Shown piece after piece: positions 1 to 5,627 of a stretch of 8,748 nucleotides of DNA (position 1 is its first letter; each line of letters opens with the position of its first letter). A program made the translations under genes and the position numbers. Under the pieces are notes generated by a model. That model was not told the origin of the DNA. It searched no databases and saw only the letters and a program-made list of their open reading frames with translations. Source of the stretch: Candidatus Omnitrophota bacterium (lineage in GTDB: Bacteria > Omnitrophota > Gorgyraeia > Gorgyraeales > Gorgyraeaceae); NCBI GenBank assembly GCA_003485765.1, contig DNHS01000011.1, positions 153,001 through 161,748 on the forward strand, read 5' to 3'.

Positions 1-306
1 ACTGACAATGAGCCTATAAAACATTCCAAATGGAAATCTAACTGGGAGCTTTCTACTTCAAGGGCTACAAGCGTCTTGCATTATCTCGTGGATACAAGAG
101 GCATAAATCCCAAGAGGGTAGCTGCGATAGGTTACGGAGAATATAGGCCTGTGGCTTCCAATGATACAGTTGAAGGCAAAAAGCAGAATAGAAGGGTAGA
201 GATAGTTATCCTTCCGAAGAACATGGAGAAGATCCAGGCAGACATGGATAAGATTACACAGAGAAAGCAGCAGATAGAAAGACAGCTGAAGAAATATAAA
301 AAATAG
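1..306 (+). CDS. MotB/OmpA-family peptidoglycan-binding domain protein, C-terminal part only
   Basis: The reading frame is open from the first base of the window, so the N-terminus is missing; 101 residues remain. Residues 1-3 (TDN), followed by PI, SNWELSTSRA, a YLVDTRGI stretch, GYGEYRPVASNDT and NRRVEIVIL, match the C-terminal OmpA-like domain in its MotB flavour. In that family this domain sits in the periplasm and binds peptidoglycan non-covalently, anchoring motor stators or other envelope complexes. The Asp of TDN and the Arg of NRRVEI are the positions normally used for diaminopimelate contact. After the domain there is a charged, helical, Lys/Gln-rich tail (about residues 78-101). 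Whether it is a true flagellar MotB cannot be decided, because the membrane helix and plug region lie outside the window and no motA is visible. The next gene starts 15 bases downstream with its own ribosome site, which suggests one operon. Confidence 0.88.
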   Translation, partial: TDNEPIKHSKWKSNWELSTSRATSVLHYLVDTRGINPKRVAAIGYGEYRPVASNDTVEGKKQNRRVEIVILPKNMEKIQADMDKITQRKQQIERQLKKYKK

Positions 307-321
307 AAAGGAGTAAAATAA

Positions 322-696
322 ATGGATAAGGTAAAAACCAATTTTGTAATTGTTATTACAATTTCAGTTATTGTGTCTTTGGTTCTTATAGGTTACGCAG
401 CAAGCTTAAGCAGCCAGTTAGGCGCTGAGAAAATAAAAACTATGCAGCTTAATGATCAGATAGCAGGGTTTAAGACCAAGGTAAATGATTTAGATGTCCA
501 ATTAACTACCACAACTGCTAAGGCCAGTGACCAGGCAAGCCTCGTCACTAGTTTACAGAGTTCTCTGAACAGTTTGCGAAGTTCGCTAGATACAGCTAAT
601 GCGGAGTCAGATAAGTTAAAAACAGCGTATGCGAACCTTGAATCAAAACTGAAAGCAGAAGTTCCTGTTAATGCGCCGCAGCCAGCAGCTAATTAG
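322..696 (+). CDS. Small single-pass membrane protein with periplasmic coiled coil, function unknown
   Basis: This is a 124-residue protein that I do not recognise as a named family. The start is well supported: AAAGGAG at 307-313 lies eight bases before the ATG. Residues 1-7 are polar with two lysines, residues about 8-28 form one strongly hydrophobic segment (VIVITISVIVSLVLIGYAA), and residues about 30-113 are rich in Leu, Ser, Gln, Lys and Asp with heptad-like Leu/Val spacing, typical of a long coiled coil. The last ten residues are Pro/Ala/Asn-rich. This predicts an inner-membrane anchor or uncleaved signal with a periplasmic coiled-coil rod. It follows a peptidoglycan-binding OmpA/MotB-type gene by 15 bases, so a structural role in the envelope alongside that protein is a reasonable inference. 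An Lpp-like lipoprotein is less likely, because no lipobox cysteine is present. Confidence 0.75.
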   Translation: MDKVKTNFVIVITISVIVSLVLIGYAASLSSQLGAEKIKTMQLNDQIAGFKTKVNDLDVQLTTTTAKASDQASLVTSLQSSLNSLRSSLDTANAESDKLKTAYANLESKLKAEVPVNAPQPAAN

Positions 697-749
697 ACTG
701 TTCTTGCAAAGTAATAAAATTTTTATGGAATTTGAGTAACTACCCCAAC

Positions 750-786
750 CGCCCGCCAGAGTTCTGTGGCGGGCGATTTCTTTGAT
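750..786 (+). terminator. GC-rich hairpin with T-rich tail, possible intrinsic terminator
   Basis: CGCCCGCCA (750-758) pairs perfectly with TGGCGGGCG (767-775) across an eight-base loop, and ATTTCTTTGAT follows. The stem is far more GC-rich than its surroundings. It lies 53 bases after the coiled-coil gene and would end that transcription unit. The T tract is interrupted, so termination may be partial. Oddly, it ends only 11 bases before the most likely uppS start and no promoter is evident between them. It could instead act as a read-through attenuator, or be an interspersed GC-rich palindromic repeat. Confidence 0.5.
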
Positions 787-1485
787 ATGGATATCCCTAA
801 ACATATTGCGATAATAATGGATGGAAATGGAAGATGGGCTGAGGCCAGGGGGCTTCCAAAGGTTATGGGCCACGCTCAAGGCGTGGAAGCTGTAAGAAGA
901 ACTGTGAAGGCATGTCTTAAAATAGGAGTCAAGCATCTTACGCTTTATGCATTTTCAACTGAGAATTGGTCCAGGCCTGAACATGAAGTGAAGGCATTGT
1001 TTCAATTGTTAGAAAATTTTATAGATAGGGAATTTAAGATATTCCATGATAATAGAATCAGGCTTCATATAATAGGAGAAAGAGAGAGGATACAAAAAGA
1101 CCTCTTGGCTAAGATGGAGAGCGCTGAGAAAGATACTAAGGATTACGATAGCCTAACGTTAAATATAGCCCTGAGTTATGGCGGAAGGCAGGAGATATTA
1201 AACGCTGTAAGGATTTTAGCGGAAGATGTAAGGAGCGCAAAAATTAATCCGTCTGATATAGATGAAAGAATATTTTCGAGCAAGCTTTATACAGCAGGGC
1301 AGCCTGATCCGGATCTTCTGATACGCACAAGCGGAGAGATGCGGGTATCTAATTTTCTATTATGGCAGATCTCTTACGCTGAATTTTATGCAACTGAAAA
1401 ATTCTGGCCTGATTTTGACGAGAAAGAATTAAATAAAGCTATAGAAGAATATAATAAAAGGGATAGGAGATTTGGAGGAAGATAG
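787..1485 (+). CDS. uppS: Isoprenyl transferase (undecaprenyl diphosphate synthase type)
   Basis: This cis-prenyltransferase condenses farnesyl diphosphate with isopentenyl diphosphates to make the undecaprenyl carrier lipid for cell-wall and polysaccharide assembly. From the ATG at 787 the protein is 232 residues, near the usual 240-250. The diagnostic N-terminal block HIAIIMDGNGRWA (residues 6-18) includes the catalytic Mg-binding Asp12. Further signatures are GHAQGVEAV, TLYAFSTENWSRP, SYGGRQEI (about 130-137), RTSGE (180-184), NFLLWQISYAEFY and the terminal RRFGGR. A GTG at 766 would add seven residues, but it lies inside the GC hairpin and those residues are not family-like, so ATG 787 is preferred. 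Neither start has a convincing Shine-Dalgarno sequence, which is unlike every neighbour. cdsA follows after four bases. Confidence 0.95.
   Translation: MDIPKHIAIIMDGNGRWAEARGLPKVMGHAQGVEAVRRTVKACLKIGVKHLTLYAFSTENWSRPEHEVKALFQLLENFIDREFKIFHDNRIRLHIIGERERIQKDLLAKMESAEKDTKDYDSLTLNIALSYGGRQEILNAVRILAEDVRSAKINPSDIDERIFSSKLYTAGQPDPDLLIRTSGEMRVSNFLLWQISYAEFYATEKFWPDFDEKELNKAIEEYNKRDRRFGGR
1474..1479 (+). promoter_or_regulatory. Shine-Dalgarno site that fixes the cdsA start
   Basis: GGAGGA lies inside the last codons of uppS, ten bases before the ATG at 1490. An upstream in-frame TTG at 1472 overlaps this motif and has AGGAG only two bases before it, which is too close. The ATG at 1490 is therefore the better start, and placing the ribosome site within uppS suggests coupled translation of the two genes. 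Confidence 0.7.
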
Positions 1486-1489
1486 GGAT

Positions 1490-2293
1490 ATGCTAAAACG
1501 CGCAATTACATCTGTATCCTTAATATTGTTAGCCATTCTCAGTATATTTGCATTGCCTATATGGATATTTGGAGCGGTCGCGTCTTTATTTATAGGCTTG
1601 GGGCTTTATGAATTTTTCAGGCTGAGCGGCGGAAAATTGATATTTCCTTTAAGTTTTGCGTATGTAGGGATTTTCTCAGGCATATTGCTGCCATATATCA
1701 CTTATCTTTACAGGCCTACCGGCGGCATATGGGAAATGGTGTTTTTTATACTCATATTGATGGCGCTTTTTATAATACATTTTACAAGAAAAGACAGCCG
1801 GAATGCAGTGAATCTGATCGCAGTAACTTTATTCGCTATTTTTTATATAGGCTGGTTTTTTACATTTCTTGTAAAGATAAGATTTCTTGAAGATGGCCAT
1901 AAACTAGTGGCGTATCTTCTTCTGGTTACAAAGGCCGGAGATATAGGCGCGTATCTTATCGGATCTAATTTTGGAAGGCACAAACTTATTCCCAGGATAA
2001 GCCCTAACAAATCAGTGGAAGGGGCTATAGGCGGGTTTATATTCAGCATAGCCTGCGCTATTCTAAGCAGATACTTTATCTCCTGGATGAGTTTTGGTTT
2101 TATACTTGTGAGCGGAGCTTTGATAGGAGTTTTTGCGCAGCTTGGAGATTTGGCAGAAAGCCTTATTAAGAGGGACTATGAGGTAAAGGATTCAAGCGTT
2201 TTTCTTCCAGGATTAGGCGGCATGCTGGATATGATTGACAGCATACTTTTTACCGCGCCTGTTTTTTATATTTGTTTGATGATTATGATGTAA
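1490..2293 (+). CDS. cdsA: Phosphatidate cytidylyltransferase (CDP-diacylglycerol synthase)
   Basis: This integral inner-membrane enzyme converts phosphatidate and CTP to CDP-diacylglycerol, the precursor of bacterial phospholipids. The 267-residue protein is the usual length and has roughly seven to eight hydrophobic segments. The first is residues about 7-25 after the start MLKRAIT, a typical CdsA beginning. The conserved cytoplasmic region KAGDIGAYLIGSNFGRHKL, ISPNKSVEGAIGG is intact. The family signature S-x3-K-R-x-K-D-PGHGG-x2-D-R-x-D reads here SLIKRDYEVKD then LPGLGGMLDMIDS. The His and the Arg of the canonical version are thus Leu and Met, while the two acidic residues (LD and ID) and KD are kept. 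I regard this as a divergent but probably active CdsA. It lies in the common uppS-cdsA-dxr-rseP order. Confidence 0.93.
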   Translation: MLKRAITSVSLILLAILSIFALPIWIFGAVASLFIGLGLYEFFRLSGGKLIFPLSFAYVGIFSGILLPYITYLYRPTGGIWEMVFFILILMALFIIHFTRKDSRNAVNLIAVTLFAIFYIGWFFTFLVKIRFLEDGHKLVAYLLLVTKAGDIGAYLIGSNFGRHKLIPRISPNKSVEGAIGGFIFSIACAILSRYFISWMSFGFILVSGALIGVFAQLGDLAESLIKRDYEVKDSSVFLPGLGGMLDMIDSILFTAPVFYICLMIMM

Positions 2294-2312
2294 TATTGGA
2301 AGCGAGAGGCGC

Positions 2313-3455
2313 ATGGAAAAAATTGCGGTTTTGGGATCAACAGGTTCAATAGGCACAAACGGGCTGGATGTAATCTCAAAATTTCCTGACAGATTTAAAA
2401 TATGCGCGCTATCTACGAATACCAATGTTGAATTATTGCGGAAACAGGCGAAAGTATTCAAACCAGAAGCTGTTTGCGTTTCAGGAGGGAGCGGCAATAA
2501 GGGAAAATTTGGGAAGATAATGGTATATGAGGGCGAAGAGGGGTTATTGAGGATGCTGGAGGATGTAAAGATAGATACTGTCCTTGTAGGCATTGCAGGC
2601 TCATCCGCGCTTTTACCTATCCTTACAGTGTTAGATAGAGTTAAAAAGATGGCGCTTGCAAATAAAGAAGCCCTTGTTATGGCAGGCAGTATTATAATGA
2701 ATAAAGCAGCAAAAAATAAGGTTACAATAATTCCAGTGGACAGCGAACACAGCGCAATATTTCAGTGCATTGAAGGCAGTAATAGAAAATGTTTAAGAAA
2801 GATTTTTCTCACAGGTTCAGGCGGGCCTTTATTAAAGGTTGAGATATCCAGTTTTAAGGATATTACAGTGAAGCAGGCGATTAATCATCCTAGATGGAAG
2901 ATGGGTAAAAAGATATCAGTGGATTCCGCTACAATGATGAATAAGGGATTGGAGGTAATTGAGGCGCATTGGCTTTTTAACATGGAGATTAATAACATAG
3001 AGATTCTGATACATCCAGAAGCAGTGGTTCATTCAATGGTGGAATTTAGAGACGGCGCAATACTTGCCCAGATGGGCGCATGTGACATGAGGATCCCTAT
3101 CCAATATGCTCTTACCTATCCTGATAGAATAGATTCTGGAATTAAAAGCCCAGAATTTTCTAAAATAAAAAACTTAAGTTTTTATAATCCTGATTTTAAC
3201 AGATTTCCATGCATGTCCTTAGCATGCGAAGCTGGAAAAAAACAAGGGACATTTCCTTCAGTTCTAAATGCTTCAAATGAAGTTTGCGTGAGGGAATTTA
3301 TTGAAGGGGGAATAAGGTTTACAGATATACCAAAAGCGATAGAAAAGGTCATGGGGTTACATAAAAGCGTAAAAAACCCCGGGTTAGATGATATATTGGA
3401 AGCTGATAAATGGGCGAGGGTAAAAACCAAGGAGATAATTAGATGCTGTCGCTAG
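2313..3455 (+). CDS. dxr: 1-deoxy-D-xylulose 5-phosphate reductoisomerase
   Basis: This enzyme catalyses the NADPH-dependent rearrangement and reduction of DXP to 2-C-methyl-D-erythritol 4-phosphate, the committed step of the MEP isoprenoid pathway, in the cytoplasm. The 380 residues fit the family (about 380-400). The NADPH-binding loop GSTGSIG is at residues 8-14 and ALANKEALV follows in the middle. The metal and substrate site PVDSEHSAIFQ begins at residue 141 (Asp143, Ser144, Glu145). HPRWKMGKKISVDSATMMNKGLEVIEA starts at residue 192 and provides the third acidic ligand, Glu214. IHPEAVVHSMVEF and NASNEVCV (usually NAANEVAV) complete the pattern. GAGAGG lies just before the ATG. The 3' end overlaps rseP by 13 bases. 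Along with ispG downstream it shows that isoprenoids are made by the non-mevalonate route. Confidence 0.97.
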   Translation: MEKIAVLGSTGSIGTNGLDVISKFPDRFKICALSTNTNVELLRKQAKVFKPEAVCVSGGSGNKGKFGKIMVYEGEEGLLRMLEDVKIDTVLVGIAGSSALLPILTVLDRVKKMALANKEALVMAGSIIMNKAAKNKVTIIPVDSEHSAIFQCIEGSNRKCLRKIFLTGSGGPLLKVEISSFKDITVKQAINHPRWKMGKKISVDSATMMNKGLEVIEAHWLFNMEINNIEILIHPEAVVHSMVEFRDGAILAQMGACDMRIPIQYALTYPDRIDSGIKSPEFSKIKNLSFYNPDFNRFPCMSLACEAGKKQGTFPSVLNASNEVCVREFIEGGIRFTDIPKAIEKVMGLHKSVKNPGLDDILEADKWARVKTKEIIRCCR

Positions 3456-4528
3456 TTTCTTTTATAGTTGTTCTTAGTATTTTAGTTATTGTGCATGAGT
3501 TCGGACATTTCATAGTTGCTAAAAGGATGGGAGTGCGCGTTGAAAAATTTTCTATAGGATTCGGACCTGAGATAGCAGGCATCACAAAGGCCGAAACCAG
3601 ATATTCAATCTCTATTATACCTTTGGGCGGTTATGTAAAATTAGCCGGGGAGACAGGCGCAGAAGGAGTAAAACTAGAGAAGTGGGAATACTTTTCAAGG
3701 CCTGTGGGCGAGAGGATAAAGATAATATTCGCAGGCCCATTATTAAATTATATACTGGCATTTCTGATTTTTTCATTCGTATTTATGGCAGGAAGCCCAA
3801 CATTAACTACCACTATAGGTAAGGTTATGCCTGGTTATCCTGCAGAATCTGCTGGTTTGAAAACAGGCGACAAGATCTTAAATATAAATGGCAAGGATGT
3901 GGTTTTTTGGGAAGATGTTACAAAAATTATTCATGCTAGCAGGAGCGTAGAAATGAAAATTCTCGTAGGAAGGGATACTGAGCGCATAAACCTTCTTGTT
4001 ATGCCCAAATCCCAGGATATGAAAACTATTTTCGGTTCAAGCAAAAAGATCTCTATAATAGGCATTGCGCCGTCTGACGAAGTTGTGTATGTGAAATACG
4101 GATTTTTGAAGTCTATTTATATGGGGGCTGAAAGATTATGGACGTTGACTTATATAACCTGCAGGGCTTTGTGGGCGAGTATTACAGGCGCAATACCTGT
4201 GAAAGAATCTATGACAGGGCCTATAGGTATATTTTATATAACAGGCCAAGCAGCCAAACTTGGGCTAGTTTATCTATTGCAGCTTATGGGCGTATTGAGC
4301 GCATCTCTGGCTATCTTTAATCTTTTACCTGTGCCTGTCCTGGACGGCGGCCATATTTTATTTCTTATAATAGAAAAGATCAGGAAAAAACCTGTTTCTT
4401 TTAAAATACAGGAGAATGTAACTCAGGTAGGCATGGGGTTACTTATAGTTTTAATGGTGTTTGTATTTTATAATGACTTTATGCGGTTTGGGATTTTTGA
4501 AAAGGTAGCGCATTTATGGAAAAAATAA
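3443..4528 (+). CDS. rseP: RseP-type site-2 intramembrane zinc metalloprotease
   Basis: This membrane-embedded M50-family protease cuts transmembrane substrates, classically anti-sigma factors or remnant signal peptides. The 361-residue protein shows HEFGH at residues 18-22 in the first membrane helix (zinc ligands His18 and His22, catalytic Glu19). It then has KRMGVRVEKFSIGFGPEI and IPLGGYVKLAGE, a membrane segment around 93-116, and a single PDZ domain at roughly 123-180 (GYPAESAGLKTGDKILNING). The second zinc motif NLLPVPVLDGGH carries Asp301, and a last hydrophobic helix lies near 330-350. One PDZ domain rather than the two of E. coli RseP matches the shorter version found in many phyla. 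The start is set by AAGGAG (3429-3434) inside dxr, eight bases before the ATG. No anti-sigma partner is visible, so its substrate is unknown. Confidence 0.95.
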   Translation: MLSLVSFIVVLSILVIVHEFGHFIVAKRMGVRVEKFSIGFGPEIAGITKAETRYSISIIPLGGYVKLAGETGAEGVKLEKWEYFSRPVGERIKIIFAGPLLNYILAFLIFSFVFMAGSPTLTTTIGKVMPGYPAESAGLKTGDKILNINGKDVVFWEDVTKIIHASRSVEMKILVGRDTERINLLVMPKSQDMKTIFGSSKKISIIGIAPSDEVVYVKYGFLKSIYMGAERLWTLTYITCRALWASITGAIPVKESMTGPIGIFYITGQAAKLGLVYLLQLMGVLSASLAIFNLLPVPVLDGGHILFLIIEKIRKKPVSFKIQENVTQVGMGLLIVLMVFVFYNDFMRFGIFEKVAHLWKK

Positions 4529-5589
4529 TGAAAAGGCAGATTAAGGTTGGGAACATTAAGATTGGCGGAGGAGCGCCTGTTAGTATCCAGTCAATGACAA
4601 AGACTGATACAAGGGATATTCCAGGCACTATTAGGCAGATAAAAGAACTGGAAAAATCAGGATGCGAAATTATAAGAGTCGCCATAAAGGATTTAGAGGC
4701 AGCAAGAGCCATAAAGGCCATTAAAAGAAAAATAAATTTACCATTAGTGGCAGATATACATTTTGATTACAGATTGGCTTTACGCGCTATCGAAAACGGC
4801 GCTGATAAAATAAGGCTTAATCCAGGCAATATTTATAAAGAGGATGAAATAAAAGAAGTAGTAAAATTAGCCAAGAAAAGAAAGATCCCTATAAGGGTGG
4901 GGGCGAATTCCGGGTCAATTAGGGATAAGGGAAAATCCGCAGCAGAAAGCATGGTAAAATCCGCAATAGATTACATAAAGATATTGGAGAGAATGGATTT
5001 TTACGATATAATAGTTTCATTAAAGGCATCTAGCGTCCTCAGCACTATAGAAGCCTATAAGCTCTTTTCAAAGAAATCAAAATATCCGCTTCATCTGGGC
5101 GTAACTGCAGCAGGGCCTGTTTCAACAGGTATTGTAAAGTCATCTATAGGAATAGGCGCTTTGCTTTTGGATGGCATAGGAGATACTATCAGGGTTTCAT
5201 TGACAGGAGATCCTGTTGAAGAGGTGATAGCAGCGAAGAATATTCTTCAGGCGTTAGAGTTGAGGAATTTTGGACCTGAAATTATTTCATGCCCGACATG
5301 CGGCAGATGTCAAGTGGATTTGCAGAGCATAGCAGAACAAATTAGCTCAAGGCTAAAAGCTCAAGGCTCAAGGGAAAAATACAACCTATTCCCTAGAGCC
5401 TTGAGCTTTAAGATAGCTGTCATGGGATGTGAGGTTAATGGCCCAGGGGAAGCAAAAGAAGCAGATATAGGTATTGCCTGCGGCAAAGGAACAGGTGTGA
5501 TATTTAAAAAAGGAAAACTTATAAAAAGGGTAAAAGAAAAAGATATAGTCAAAGAGCTGTTAAAAAATATAACAACTTTACACTTGTGA
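4516..5589 (+). CDS. ispG: 4-hydroxy-3-methylbut-2-en-1-yl diphosphate synthase (iron-sulfur enzyme)
   Basis: IspG (GcpE) converts methylerythritol cyclodiphosphate to HMBPP, the penultimate MEP-pathway step, using a [4Fe-4S] cluster and electrons from ferredoxin or flavodoxin. The TIM-barrel half begins RQIKVGNIKIGGGAPVSIQSMTKTDTRD and continues through LVADIHFDYRLA, DKIRLNPGNI, PIRVGANSGS and LGVTAAGP. The cluster-binding half has CPTCGRC (Cys259, Cys262), then MGCEVNGPGEAKEADIG (Cys305, Glu312). Cys262 and Cys305 are 43 residues apart, longer than I recall for the E. coli (32) or Aquifex (29) enzymes. The excess corresponds to a palindromic DNA insert at 5356-5409 encoding about residues 281-298. 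The last residues and the stop fall in a second palindrome. The start overlaps rseP by 13 bases; an ATG at 4528 (residue 5) is also possible. Confidence 0.96.
   Translation: MEKIMKRQIKVGNIKIGGGAPVSIQSMTKTDTRDIPGTIRQIKELEKSGCEIIRVAIKDLEAARAIKAIKRKINLPLVADIHFDYRLALRAIENGADKIRLNPGNIYKEDEIKEVVKLAKKRKIPIRVGANSGSIRDKGKSAAESMVKSAIDYIKILERMDFYDIIVSLKASSVLSTIEAYKLFSKKSKYPLHLGVTAAGPVSTGIVKSSIGIGALLLDGIGDTIRVSLTGDPVEEVIAAKNILQALELRNFGPEIISCPTCGRCQVDLQSIAEQISSRLKAQGSREKYNLFPRALSFKIAVMGCEVNGPGEAKEADIGIACGKGTGVIFKKGKLIKRVKEKDIVKELLKNITTLHL
5344..5368 (+). repeat. Short direct repeat at the edge of the ispG palindrome
   Basis: AGCTCAAGGCT occurs at 5344-5354 and again at 5358-5368, a 14-base offset. The second copy forms part of the left arm of the palindrome that follows. 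This suggests slippage or a tandemly repeated end within the inserted element, and it encodes the SSRLKAQG region of IspG. Confidence 0.65.
5356..5409. repeat. In-frame palindromic element inside ispG
   Basis: Two 21-base arms (5356-5376 and 5389-5409) are inverted copies with one mismatch, around a 12-base centre. The total is 54 bases, exactly 18 codons, beginning on a codon boundary (codon 281). Of the three forward frames across it, only the one used by ispG is free of stop codons. It encodes KAQGSREKYNLFPRALSF between the second and third iron-sulfur ligands, where family members have a shorter linker. The arms contain TTGAGC/GCTCAA units and share no obvious core with the GGGGACACT palindromes further right, so it may be a different element family. 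Confidence 0.85.
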
Positions 5590-5613
5590 CATTGTCGGAA
5601 GTGTAAAGTTGTT
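5571..5613. repeat. Palindrome spanning the ispG stop codon
   Basis: AACAACTTTACACTT (5571-5585) pairs perfectly with AAGTGTAAAGTTGTT (5599-5613), with a small GAC/GTC inner stem in the 13-base centre. It encodes the last residues of IspG (TTLHL) and contains its TGA stop (5587-5589). It then ends 14 bases before the proS ATG. There is no T run after it, so a standard intrinsic terminator is unlikely. It may be another inserted palindromic element, a processing or stabilising hairpin at the ispG/proS boundary, or a control on proS initiation. Confidence 0.75.
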
Positions 5614-5627
5614 TGGGGTAAAAGCGC

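Noticed and set aside
700..730. Possible promoter TTGCAA ... TATGGA upstream of uppS
   Set aside because: The boxes match poorly and the spacing is about 14 bases, too short for a standard sigma-70 promoter.
766..786. GTG start adding seven residues to UppS
   Set aside because: The GTG is inside the GC hairpin, has no ribosome site, and the added residues do not resemble the UppS N-terminus. ATG 787 gives the standard beginning.
870..886. Small inverted repeat CCACGC/GCGTGG in uppS
   Set aside because: Only six base pairs, and it encodes the conserved GHxxG region of the family without any extra residues, so it is most simply chance within required codons.
1472..1489. TTG start adding six residues to CdsA
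   Set aside because: The ribosome site GGAGGA overlaps it and fits ATG 1490 instead, and MLKRAIT is a typical CdsA N-terminus.
5344..5409. CRISPR-like or tandem repeat array
   Set aside because: Only two short direct copies are present with no regular spacers; the structure is an inverted repeat inside a gene.
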